A stretch of DNA of 8,238 bases from Pseudomonadota bacterium (GCA_023428365.1 JAEYYQ010000554.1:1-8238), one strand, 5' to 3'; shown: positions 1 through 7,057, numbered from the stretch's first letter. Translations and numbers: made by a program. Notes: generated from the sequence alone by a model not told the origin.

Positions 1-40
1 TGACGCTGGTTGAACCCCGCGTCACATCCGCAGGCGCCAT
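1..40 (-). CDS. possible start of a gene leaving the window (partial)
   Basis: An ATG on the minus strand at 40 is preceded by a very strong Shine-Dalgarno run (AGAGGAGG, minus-strand reading of 46-53) with a 4-base gap. The frame stays open for 13 codons to the window edge and reads MAPADVTRGSTSV. In many alphaproteobacteria the gene after the enolase and ftsB-like genes is pdhA, but these residues are too few to identify anything. Rival readings exist. A second minus-strand frame is open from an ATG near 70. A plus-strand frame, from base 3 to a TGA at 57-59, could be the tail of a gene entering from the left. The call rests mainly on the ribosome binding site. Confidence 0.3.
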   Translation of the reverse strand, partial: MAPADVTRGSTSV

Positions 41-88
41 AAGGCCTCCTCTGAAGTGATGGATGTTGCATCCGATTTGGGGAGCAAA

Positions 89-232
89 CTACACGAGCAC
101 CCTGGCCTTTGCCAGAGCTTCGGCTCCCGTCATCCATACCGTTTCAGGGGCAATCAGAACGGTATCGTCACAGCCGAAAGCCGTGTGCAGCGCAACATGC
201 AACCGCGCAGTGAGAAACTCTAAGTCGTTGTG
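89..232 (-). pseudogene. short open-frame remnant, unidentified
   Basis: The minus-strand frame between stop codons at 233-235 and 89-91 encodes about 47 residues with protein-like composition, including the stretches LHVALHTAFGCDD and VLIAPETVW. There is no ATG start with a ribosome binding site; the only early candidate is a TTG at 202. It lies just downstream of the ftsB-like gene on the same strand. I do not recognise the family. It may be the surviving tail of a decayed gene, or chance: an open stretch this short is weak evidence in GC-rich DNA. An 8-base inverted repeat (136-165) lies inside it. Confidence 0.2.
136..165. repeat. perfect 8-bp inverted repeat, possible operator
   Basis: ATACCGTT at 136-143 is matched exactly by its reverse complement AACGGTAT at 158-165, with a 14-base spacer. 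The two half-sites are 22 bases apart centre to centre, about two helical turns, which would suit a dimeric regulator. It could equally form a weak hairpin. No run of T follows on either strand, so a terminator is unlikely. Confidence 0.3.
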
Positions 233-257
233 TTAGATAAATTTATCAATCTAGTGG

Positions 258-584
258 TTAGGGGCGCAGGATCACGACATCCCCAGGGCGGGCCATGCCC
301 AGAACCCCAATGGCGACTTCCTCGACAAGATCGGGATGCGGACGGTCTGGCCGGAGCAGTAACACGTCGCGTTGAAGCACGGAGCGCACGGTTTCGAGAC
401 CGGCCACCTCGCGCTCCAAAACCTTGGAGCGCTCGACTAACCGCGATCGAGCCTCGAAACCGTGTTTGCCCGTGATCGTGTGATGAACGAAGTAGGCCTG
501 CAACATAAGGCAGCTAAGCAGAACCAGGATGAGCTGCCGAGACCTCCTCTTTCGTCGATCTGGATTTGTGCTACGCAGAACCAT
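258..584 (-). CDS. ftsB: FtsB/DivIC-family septum formation initiator
   Basis: Small bitopic divisome protein of 108 residues. A basic cytoplasmic N-terminus (DRRKRRSRQ, residues 9-17) is followed by one membrane segment (about 18-35). A periplasmic heptad-rich coiled coil (about 44-76) comes next, then the family-typical LLRPDRPHPDLVEE stretch and a VLGMARPGDVVIL tail. FtsB-type proteins act with FtsL and FtsQ to activate septal peptidoglycan synthesis. The position downstream of eno on the same strand is the common alphaproteobacterial location, although here a DUF1254 gene lies between. The ATG at 584 was chosen. The frame extends upstream to a GTG at 605, adding seven residues, and neither start has a strong ribosome binding site. 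The family call is firm; the exact start and the ftsB rather than divIC label are less so. Confidence 0.82.
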   Translation of the reverse strand: MVLRSTNPDRRKRRSRQLILVLLSCLMLQAYFVHHTITGKHGFEARSRLVERSKVLEREVAGLETVRSVLQRDVLLLRPDRPHPDLVEEVAIGVLGMARPGDVVILRP

Positions 585-624
585 TGACGTACTCGCCTGC
601 AACACGACCGTTGTAGCAGGGGCA

Positions 625-654
625 TTGTTAAAGGCAGGTAAAGCGGCGAAGCAA
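625..654 (-). promoter_or_regulatory. candidate promoter for the ftsB-like gene
   Basis: Read on the minus strand, TTGCTT (649-654) and TAACAA (625-630) are separated by 18 bases and lie 40 to 70 bases upstream of the chosen ftsB start. Both hexamers match the sigma-70 consensus only partly. The gene may instead be read through from the DUF1254 gene, whose stop is at 681. Confidence 0.22.
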
Positions 655-680
655 TTTGTGCCGGCCGCTCACCTTTGACG

Positions 681-2129
681 TCACTGCAGCCCGAGTATCG
701 GTGTCCGGGTAATCGCAGGCGGATTCCACTTCCCGGTCAGGGCATCTTGCTTAGGCGCATACAGACGCATGGTTATGTTGAACGGCCCCTTCGGCGCGGG
801 CAGCCAGTTGGCTTCTTTGTCCTGCCCCGGATTTTCGTTCTGAACATACAGGGTCAGCGAACCATCAGAGCCAGTCTGGAATGGCATCCAACTGCTCAGC
901 GCATAGCGGTTCATGTCGTTGGCAACCGGGAAACCGTCTTCATCGTAAAGCGTGATCGACCAGAACGCATTCACCGGAGGTAAATCGGAACGGTCAAAGC
1001 GCAGTGTGTACTTGCTACCACCTTCAAGTGGCCGTCCTGTCTGATCGCCCAGGTTAAGGGGATAGATCGCATCTTGCGGCACATTCGCGCCAAGTCCCTG
1101 TTGAGCGACAATCGCGCGCTTCAGGTAGTAGTCGCCATACACGCCCATGGTGTCGGTGTTCATGCTCCAGCCGTTGGTCACACGCGCCATGGTCGGCACC
1201 TTCCAGGCCATCAGTTCTTGCGCGGCCTTTGGAGCGTTCTCTATGGCGCCTTTTACTGCTGGATCGACTTTCGACGGATCGAAACTTTTGCCAGCTTCGA
1301 GCCCGATCCGCTTCATCCGAGCGATGATTGGCTGGTCGGTCAGATGCGGAGGATTTTCCTTCAACAGTTCAGCCGCGTAGGTGAAGAACTGCGGGCCTGC
1401 CATCGTATCGACCTGTGTTTTCGGCGGTGTCTTCATGTCGACCGAAGGATCGATTTTCTGCTGCACCGGATTTGGCGTACGGCCCCACTCCGACAACGGC
1501 GTGACCGTATAGCCGGCCTGCACTTTGTGGACGGCGTCGTAATCCGGCGGGCCATCGGTTTTTGTCCGCCCAATGATCCAGACATGCGGCGTCGGCGCAT
1601 CGATGCGCTGCGTATCCTGCGGCAGCTTGAACTCCTCGACGAACCGCTCGCGCAAATCCGGCCGCCATCCCAATGGCGCGACAAGATAGTGTCCGGCCTG
1701 CGTGCCGGTCGTCCGCCACCCGGGCGAGGCGAACACGTCGGTCCACATATCCATCATCGGCAGGAGATAATAACGCCCTTGCGTGTCGGGGACCGAGATG
1801 ACGACAGGCTCTTTCGTCAGGTCGAGCCAGGCACTCGAATACAGGGTATCGAAGTTCGGCCTCACCACGACCTTCATGCTCGGATCGGGAAAAGCCGGTA
1901 TGTTGTTGAAGGTGTTCGGTGGTCCGCCTATATCGCCGCCAGCCGGCATATTGGTCAGCTGTTTCCGCGTCAGATCCATGGTGACCAGCGGATAAAGGTA
2001 GAGATACGCATCGGCCGCGATAGACCTCGCCTCGTCTTCGGAAGGCGTCGCGGTTTGCGCGATGACCGGAGATGGATTTAGGGACGAAACCAGGAGGGGG
2101 AGAGAGAGGGCAAGCGCCAGCTTGTTCAT
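681..2129 (-). CDS. exported DUF1254/DUF1214 protein, function unknown
   Basis: A 482-residue protein. A signal peptide spans residues 1-24 (MNKLALALSL core, cleavage probably after VIA before QTATPS), so the product is likely periplasmic. The N-terminal DUF1254 domain (about 35-170) has the family-typical AYLYLYPL and RPNFDTLYSSAWLDL stretches. The C-terminal DUF1214 domain (about 345-460) contains PPVNAFWSITLYD and NWLPAPKGPFNITMRLYAP. No enzymatic activity is established for this family to my knowledge, so I assign none. The ATG at 2129 is preferred over an in-frame GTG at 2135 because GGAG at 2137-2140 is 7 bases from the ATG but only one base from the GTG. It sits between eno and the ftsB-like gene, which are usually neighbours, so it is probably a later insertion. 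Length is normal for the two-domain family and no frameshift is visible. Confidence 0.9.
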   Translation of the reverse strand: MNKLALALSLPLLVSSLNPSPVIAQTATPSEDEARSIAADAYLYLYPLVTMDLTRKQLTNMPAGGDIGGPPNTFNNIPAFPDPSMKVVVRPNFDTLYSSAWLDLTKEPVVISVPDTQGRYYLLPMMDMWTDVFASPGWRTTGTQAGHYLVAPLGWRPDLRERFVEEFKLPQDTQRIDAPTPHVWIIGRTKTDGPPDYDAVHKVQAGYTVTPLSEWGRTPNPVQQKIDPSVDMKTPPKTQVDTMAGPQFFTYAAELLKENPPHLTDQPIIARMKRIGLEAGKSFDPSKVDPAVKGAIENAPKAAQELMAWKVPTMARVTNGWSMNTDTMGVYGDYYLKRAIVAQQGLGANVPQDAIYPLNLGDQTGRPLEGGSKYTLRFDRSDLPPVNAFWSITLYDEDGFPVANDMNRYALSSWMPFQTGSDGSLTLYVQNENPGQDKEANWLPAPKGPFNITMRLYAPKQDALTGKWNPPAITRTPILGLQ

Positions 2130-2136
2130 TGGCACG

Positions 2137-2140
2137 CTCC
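2137..2140 (-). promoter_or_regulatory. ribosome binding site deciding the DUF1254 gene start
   Basis: GGAG on the minus strand lies 7 bases before the ATG at 2129. It is too close to the upstream in-frame GTG at 2135 for that codon to be used, so it fixes the shorter start, which also gives a cleaner signal peptide. Confidence 0.6.
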
Positions 2141-2328
2141 AATACGCATGACGACATTGAACGCGAACAACAGCCCCCTAAACGCAAGGCTACAATGAAA
2201 GATCCGAGTTCGGATTCGCCGGATTCAAGCGTGGTGAAAATCGCCCGTTAATCATCGTCGCGGACGACTGCCGCGAACTCACACAATGCAGCAAACGCAA
2301 GGCAGGCTTCCGCCACCAACGAGTTGCA

Positions 2329-2344
2329 GGGTGCTCGCGCACCC
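2329..2344. repeat. GC-rich hairpin with 6-bp stem and 4-base loop
   Basis: GGGTGC and GCACCC pair perfectly around TCGC. Read on the minus strand the loop is GCGA, a stable GNRA-type tetraloop. No run of T follows in either direction, so it is not a standard intrinsic terminator. It is 1 base away from the palindrome at 2346-2357. Confidence 0.4.
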
Positions 2345-2345
2345 C

Positions 2346-2357
2346 GCAAACGTTTGC
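2346..2357. promoter_or_regulatory. perfect 12-bp palindrome resembling a LacI/PurR-family operator
   Basis: GCAAACGTTTGC is self-complementary over 12 bases. The core of known LacI-GalR family operators, such as the E. coli PurR site, has this form, with a central CG step flanked by AAA and TTT. It lies about 217 bases upstream of the DUF1254 start on the minus strand and 74 bases past the eno stop. If it is an operator, the DUF1254 gene is the likelier target. No regulator gene is in the window, and the distance is long for direct repression. Confidence 0.35.
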
Positions 2358-2372
2358 TCATGTCCCTAACCG

Positions 2373-2409
2373 GGCAGGTGCCTGCCTATAGCGCGCGGCA
2401 CCGGCAGGC
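2373..2409 (-). terminator. stem-loop cluster after eno, possible terminator
   Basis: Starting 22 bases after the eno stop, GCCTGCC and GGCAGGC (2403-2409 with 2380-2386) can pair over 7 bases. Two overlapping alternatives exist: GGTGCC/GGCACC (2377-2382 with 2397-2402) and a compact GGCAG-GTGC-CTGCC (2373-2386). The structures exclude each other. No T-run follows, so a Rho-dependent or processing role is as likely as intrinsic termination. Confidence 0.3.
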
Positions 2410-2430
2410 GTGATCGGCTTAACCTCAGCT

Positions 2431-3804
<1,374 letters not shown>

Positions 3805-3850
3805 TCAAGGTTGTATCGCGGGCCCTGCGCAACATCGGGGGAAAACACCC

Positions 3851-4210
3851 ATGGCCGACACTCAGACGTACACCGGCGGTTGCCACTGCGGACAGGTTCG
3901 CTTCGAAGTCACGACCGACCTGACCCCGGTCCTCGACTGCAACTGTTCTCTCTGCCAGAAGCGCGGTGCTCTGTGGACCTATGTCGATCTGCCGGCGTTC
4001 AAGCTGTTGTCGGGTAGCGATCAACAGACGGACTACCGGTTCAATACGAAGCGCATTCAGCATCTGTTTTGCAAAACCTGCGGTGTCGCCTCGTTCGGTC
4101 GCGGCGCCGACGCTCAAGGCAATGAAGGCGTCGGCATCAACGTTCGATGCCTGGATGATATCGACTTGGGGAGCCTCACGCTCACCAAGTACGACGGACG
4201 GAGCCGTTAG
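3851..4210 (+). CDS. GFA-family (CENP-V/GFA fold) zinc-binding protein
   Basis: A 119-residue protein of the glutathione-dependent formaldehyde-activating enzyme family. It has the expected cysteine layout: GGCHCG (Cys11, Cys13), DCNCSLC (Cys30, Cys32, Cys35) and FCKTCG (Cys74, Cys77), which bind two zinc ions in known members. Family members are often annotated as S-hydroxymethylglutathione synthases, but most are untested, so the substrate is open. The ATG at 3851 follows a GGGGGA run 9 bases upstream and gives the usual family length; an upstream in-frame extension into the eno promoter region is not credible. Its TAG stop directly abuts the GTG start of queC, so the two are very likely co-transcribed and possibly translationally coupled. 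Confidence 0.9.
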   Translation: MADTQTYTGGCHCGQVRFEVTTDLTPVLDCNCSLCQKRGALWTYVDLPAFKLLSGSDQQTDYRFNTKRIQHLFCKTCGVASFGRGADAQGNEGVGINVRCLDDIDLGSLTLTKYDGRSR

Positions 4211-4906
4211 GTGACATCTGCCCTTGTTCTGTTTTCGGGTGGTCAGGATTCGGCGACTTGCCTGGCCTGGGCTTTGCAGCGCTACGGTCGTGTCGAGACG
4301 ATCGGATTTGCCTATGGCCAGCGCCACGAAGTCGAACTCATCGCACGGCGCAATGTTCTGCAGGGTTTCCGAGATAGTTTTCCGGAGTGGGCACCAAAGC
4401 TCGCCGAAGATCATACGCTGGATCTGGCGGAATTCGGGGCCATCAGCGATACGGCCTTGACCCGCGATGCTGCCATCGAGATGACCGCATCAGGCCTGCC
4501 GTCGACATTCGTGCCCGGCCGCAACCTTGTGTTCTTTACCTATGCGGCGGCACTCGCCTACCGGCGCGGCATCACCACGTTGGTCGGCGGCATGTGCGAG
4601 ACCGACTTCTCGGGCTATCCCGACTGCCGCAATGAAACGCTGCAAACCCTCGCCCATGCGCTCAGCCTGGGACTGGACAAGCCACTGTCCATCGCAACCC
4701 CGCTGATGTTCATCGACAAGGCCGCGACTTGGCAGCTCGCGCACGACCTCGGCGGCAAAAAGCTGGTTGACCTGATCCTGGAGCAGACCCACACCTGCTA
4801 CCTCGGTGATCGAACACACAGACACGCTTGGGGTTATGGCTGCGGCACCTGCCCGGCCTGCGAACTCCGCCGGAAAGGATGGACTGAATGGACCGCCAGG
4901 AACTGA
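4211..4906 (+). CDS. queC: 7-cyano-7-deazaguanine (preQ0) synthase QueC
   Basis: Converts 7-carboxy-7-deazaguanine to preQ0 using ATP and ammonia, the step before QueF in queuosine synthesis. The 231-residue protein has the ATP-pyrophosphatase loop SGGQDS (9-14), [10 protein letters not shown] (33-42), VPGRN (101-105) and [15 protein letters not shown] (126-140). The C-terminal zinc site is formed by Cys196, Cys211, Cys214 and Cys217 (CGTCPAC). All key residues are present. The start is GTG, immediately after the GFA stop, with GGAG 7 bases upstream inside the GFA gene. The last 19 bases overlap the next gene. No queD or queE lies beside it, so they are either elsewhere or replaced by precursor salvage. 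Confidence 0.98.
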   Translation: MTSALVLFSGGQDSATCLAWALQRYGRVETIGFAYGQRHEVELIARRNVLQGFRDSFPEWAPKLAEDHTLDLAEFGAISDTALTRDAAIEMTASGLPSTFVPGRNLVFFTYAAALAYRRGITTLVGGMCETDFSGYPDCRNETLQTLAHALSLGLDKPLSIATPLMFIDKAATWQLAHDLGGKKLVDLILEQTHTCYLGDRTHRHAWGYGCGTCPACELRRKGWTEWTARN

Positions 4907-5133
4907 TCCGCGCCGTAGAACTGGCGATCGCGGGCGATTGGGAAGGCGCACACAAGATCGTCCAGAGCGACGAAACCGACGCCGACGCCTGCTGGCTTCA
5001 CGCCATCCTGCACAAGATCGAGGGCGACGCCGATAACAGCCGCTATTGGTATCGCCGTACGATGCACGCCTATGAGGCCTACCCCGATCCGAAGCAGGAA
5101 CTGCAATCGATCAAGGCCTCACTCACCTACTGA
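4888..5133 (+). CDS. small conserved-looking protein of unknown function
   Basis: An 81-residue acidic protein that begins inside the end of queC (19-base overlap) in a different frame. A GGAAAGGA ribosome binding site lies just upstream at 4871-4878. The sequence looks like a helical, TPR-like repeat: an amphipathic helix with [11 protein letters not shown] (about 16-26), then [14 protein letters not shown] and [14 protein letters not shown] (about 34-63). Small bacterial proteins with a WLHA..LH.IEGD....YWYRR core are, as I recall, common and unnamed. I know no function. The overlap implies translational coupling to QueC and a matched level, which is why a link to 7-deazaguanine metabolism is worth considering; it is not shown. 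Its stop overlaps the convergent VOC gene by 7 bases. Confidence 0.85.
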   Translation: MDRQELIRAVELAIAGDWEGAHKIVQSDETDADACWLHAILHKIEGDADNSRYWYRRTMHAYEAYPDPKQELQSIKASLTY

Positions 5134-5507
5134 GCATCCGCCTTCGGGTTTTCCGTAGCAAACGTGATCCGGTTGCCGAACGGATCGGCAATGGTCGTCT
5201 CCCTAAATCCCCACGGTTGGTCCTGCACACCGGGACGAGAGTTCTTGTAGCCCTTCGCACGTAATCCGGCGCAATAGGCGTCCACATCCTCGCAAGCGAT
5301 GCGCACCCCGGACCCCGGGGTCGCGTCGCCGAAGTGTTCGGATAGATGCATCACCGCGTCGCCCATCCGGATCTGCATGTAAATGGGCAAGTCCGGCTCG
5401 AAGCGGTGCTCCCAATCGATGGTGAATCCGAGGAAGCCAACGTAGAATTCGCGGGCCTTCTCCTCGTCGAAGATCCGCAGGACCGGTATTGGCGCTGAAA
5501 AGTGCAT
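5127..5507 (-). CDS. VOC-superfamily protein, bleomycin-resistance (BLMA)-like
   Basis: A 126-residue protein with the two beta-alpha-beta-beta-beta modules of the vicinal oxygen chelate superfamily. Typical stretches are PVLRIFDEEKAREFYVGFLGF (8-28), MHLSEHFGDATPG (53-65), VRIACEDVDAY (68-78) and the C-terminal TIADPFGNRITF (105-116). It most resembles the glyoxalase/bleomycin-resistance subfamily. Some members bind and sequester bleomycin-type drugs and others have unknown ligands, so resistance is not implied. The ATG at 5507 was chosen because GGAG lies 3 bases upstream and the protein then starts directly with the domain. A longer frame from a TTG at 5588 has no such support. It is the only minus-strand gene within the plus-strand queuosine region. 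Confidence 0.88.
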   Translation of the reverse strand: MHFSAPIPVLRIFDEEKAREFYVGFLGFTIDWEHRFEPDLPIYMQIRMGDAVMHLSEHFGDATPGSGVRIACEDVDAYCAGLRAKGYKNSRPGVQDQPWGFRETTIADPFGNRITFATENPKADAQ

Positions 5508-5581
5508 GATCTCCAGCTTTCCCTTAATCGTTTCCCCATGCGCCCATACGCAAGTGTCGCACATCTCGCACCTGCGATAAC

Positions 5582-5587
5582 TTGACA
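5582..5587 (+). promoter_or_regulatory. consensus -35 box in the divergent VOC/VUT region
   Basis: TTGACA is a perfect sigma-70 -35 hexamer, 72 bases before the VUT start. No good -10 lies at the usual 16-18 base distance. The nearest AT-rich hexamer, TATATG at 5615-5620, is 27 bases away, too far. It may be part of an activator-dependent promoter or a chance match. Confidence 0.25.
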
Positions 5588-5653
5588 AATCTGCCTCGCA
5601 GATGACACGGGCTCTATATGTTGCCCCGGCGGGGCCGATGACGAGGTTGATTT

Positions 5654-6223
5654 ATGAATGAGACGCTAGATAGCCGGCGCAGGCTCGAAGGCTTTCTGTT
5701 CCTGGCCGCATTTGGGTTGTGCATACCGGCAGCGAACTGGTTGATCGGCAATGCCGGGACGACCTGCGTGCCCCATGGCCCGTGTCTGATTCCGGTGGCT
5801 CCCGGGCTGATGGCGCCGAGCGGCGTTCTCATGATCGGTCTCGCCCTCGTATTTCGGGATCTCGTTCAACGGCGCCTGGGCCTGGAATGGTCGGCCGCTG
5901 CCATCGTCGCCGGCGCGGCGTTGTCAGCTTTCATCGCCCCGCCGTCGCTGGTCATTGCCTCGGGCATTGCCTTCCTGCTGTCCGAACTTGCGGACCTCGC
6001 GGTCTATACGCCGTTGCAGCGCCGCCGCCTGGTGCTGGCCGTCTTCGCCAGCAGCATGGTCGGCCTGATCGTTGACAGCGCGGTCTTCCTCTACCTGGCG
6101 TTCGGCAGCCTCGAATATCTGCTCGGCCAGGTGGTCGGCAAAGCTTGGATGGTCCTGTTCGCCATGCCGTTCATCGCGTGGCTGCGCCGCCGCGACGCGC
6201 GGCTCGGGCTGCTTCCAGCGTAA
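5654..6223 (+). CDS. VUT-family (YhhQ/DUF165) transporter, probable queuosine-precursor importer
   Basis: A 189-residue inner-membrane protein with about six hydrophobic segments (roughly 13-31, 52-69, 81-97, 98-118, 128-149 and 156-176). The segment GVLMIGLALVFRDLVQRRLG (57-76) and the SELADLAVYTPLQRRR region (110-125), followed by DSAVFLYLAFG (141-151), match the VUT/DUF165 family. The E. coli member YhhQ takes up preQ0 and preQ1. The queF gene 9 bases downstream supports the same substrate class here, though specificity is inferred. The ATG has GAGG 7 bases upstream (5643-5646). It starts the second plus-strand run of the locus, divergent from the VOC gene. A small GCCCC/GGGGC hairpin (5623-5635) precedes the ribosome binding site. 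Confidence 0.87.
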   Translation: MNETLDSRRRLEGFLFLAAFGLCIPAANWLIGNAGTTCVPHGPCLIPVAPGLMAPSGVLMIGLALVFRDLVQRRLGLEWSAAAIVAGAALSAFIAPPSLVIASGIAFLLSELADLAVYTPLQRRRLVLAVFASSMVGLIVDSAVFLYLAFGSLEYLLGQVVGKAWMVLFAMPFIAWLRRRDARLGLLPA

Positions 6224-6232
6224 GGGGTAACC

Positions 6233-6694
6233 ATGACCGGCGATCCCAAAGACCTGCCCCAACTCGGCCGCCCTGTTGGTTTGCCGGCGAGCCCCGAAGC
6301 TGCCGAACTCGAGCGCGTCCCCAATCCACATCCGGATACCGCTTACGTCGCACGGTTTGCAGTGCCCGAGTTCACCTCCTTATGTCCGGTGACAGGACAG
6401 CCGGATTTCGCGCATCTGGTCATCGACTACGTGCCTAGGGACTGGCTGGTCGAATCCAAGTCGCTGAAGCTCTATCTCGCGTCGTTCCGTAATCACGGTG
6501 CGTTCCACGAAGACTGCACCGTTGCCATCGGCAAACGGCTTGTGGATCTGCTGCAGCCGCACTTCTTCCGCATCGGCGGCTACTGGTATCCGCGCGGCGG
6601 TATCCCGATCGATGTGTTCTGGCAAACCGGTGAACTGCCATCCGGTGCGTGGCTGCCCGACCAGGGCGTGCCGCCCTATCGCGGGCGTGGCTAA
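6233..6694 (+). CDS. queF: NADPH-dependent preQ0 reductase QueF (short, YkvM-type)
   Basis: Reduces the nitrile of preQ0 to the amine preQ1 with NADPH, after which Tgt inserts preQ1 into tRNA. The 153-residue, single-domain T-fold form carries the nucleophile Cys51 and Asp58 in [13 protein letters not shown] (47-59). It also has the QueF motif [20 protein letters not shown] (74-93), which holds the NADPH- and substrate-contacting residues. All are intact, and the length fits the unimodular class rather than the longer E. coli type. The ATG follows AAGGGG by a few bases and sits 9 bases after the VUT stop, consistent with one operon. The SMR gene begins 16 bases after its stop. Confidence 0.98.
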   Translation: MTGDPKDLPQLGRPVGLPASPEAAELERVPNPHPDTAYVARFAVPEFTSLCPVTGQPDFAHLVIDYVPRDWLVESKSLKLYLASFRNHGAFHEDCTVAIGKRLVDLLQPHFFRIGGYWYPRGGIPIDVFWQTGELPSGAWLPDQGVPPYRGRG

Positions 6695-6710
6695 CAGCAA
6701 AGGATCAGCC

Positions 6711-7040
6711 GTGAGCTTCGTCTATCTCGGCATCGCCATCGTCGCGGAAGTCATCGCAACGTCAGCCTTGAAAGCCTCTGACGGCTTCACCCGCCCGCTC
6801 GCGACGGTGATAACGACGGCTGGATACGCGACAGCGTTCTACTTCCTGTCGCTGACGTTGAAGACCATTCCGGTCGGGATCGCCTACGCCATCTGGAGCG
6901 GCGTCGGCATTGTGCTGATCTCCGTCATCGGTTTCGTGTGGTTCCGCCAGAGCCTCGACCTGCCCGCGGTTATCGGCCTGACATTGATCGTTGCGGGCGT
7001 GGTCGTGATCAATCTCTATTCCCAGACCATGCCGCACTGA
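6711..7040 (+). CDS. EmrE-like small multidrug resistance (SMR) transporter
   Basis: A 109-residue, four-helix inner-membrane protein closely like E. coli EmrE. The essential proton/substrate Glu is Glu13 in AIVAEVIATSALK. The binding-pocket residues are Tyr39, Tyr59 and Trp62 in GIAYAIWSGVGIVLIS (57-72), which also contains the dimer-conserved Gly66. It ends INLYSQTMPH, like EmrE. These features place it in the Qac/EmrE branch, which exports cationic drugs, rather than the guanidinium (Gdx/SugE) branch. The GTG start at 6711 has AAAGGA 6 bases upstream and gives the standard length; longer in-frame readings run back into queF. It is probably co-transcribed with queF. Its physiological substrate is unknown. 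Confidence 0.95.
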   Translation: MSFVYLGIAIVAEVIATSALKASDGFTRPLATVITTAGYATAFYFLSLTLKTIPVGIAYAIWSGVGIVLISVIGFVWFRQSLDLPAVIGLTLIVAGVVVINLYSQTMPH

Positions 7041-7057
7041 AATCAGGCCCAAAAACT

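Larger units (their letters stand above)
2130..2430. other. 301-base intergenic region between eno and the DUF1254 gene
   Basis: No gene is visible on either strand. The region holds stem-loops just after the eno stop (2373-2409), a GGGTGC/GCACCC hairpin (2329-2344), a perfect palindrome (2346-2357) and an 11-base direct repeat, AAACGCAAGGC, at 2180-2190 and 2293-2303. It should carry the 3' end signal for eno and the promoter for the DUF1254 gene. I could not pick a convincing -35/-10 pair. Confidence 0.5.

Noticed and set aside
61..73. GGATG/CATCC hairpin as a terminator for a plus-strand gene entering from the left
   Set aside because: Five-base stem, three-base loop and no T-run; the plus-strand gene itself rests on only 18 codons.
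1074..2081. 335-residue plus-strand frame opposite the DUF1254 gene
   Set aside because: Arg/His-rich shadow translation of a well-supported gene on the other strand; no recognisable domain.
5508..5588. N-terminal extension of the VOC protein carrying a CEMCDTC cysteine cluster
   Set aside because: It would need a TTG start without a ribosome binding site, and lies in the divergent promoter region. The ATG at 5507 has GGAG and begins at the conserved domain.
5589..5653. Possible preQ1 riboswitch ahead of the VUT-queF operon
   Set aside because: The leader has only a short GCCCC/GGGGC hairpin. I see no preQ1-I type H-type pseudoknot layout with an A-rich tail and no recognisable preQ1-II pattern.
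6498..6710. N-terminal extension of the SMR protein
   Set aside because: It would overlap most of queF in another frame; the GTG at 6711 has a ribosome binding site and gives the canonical 109 residues aligned to EmrE.
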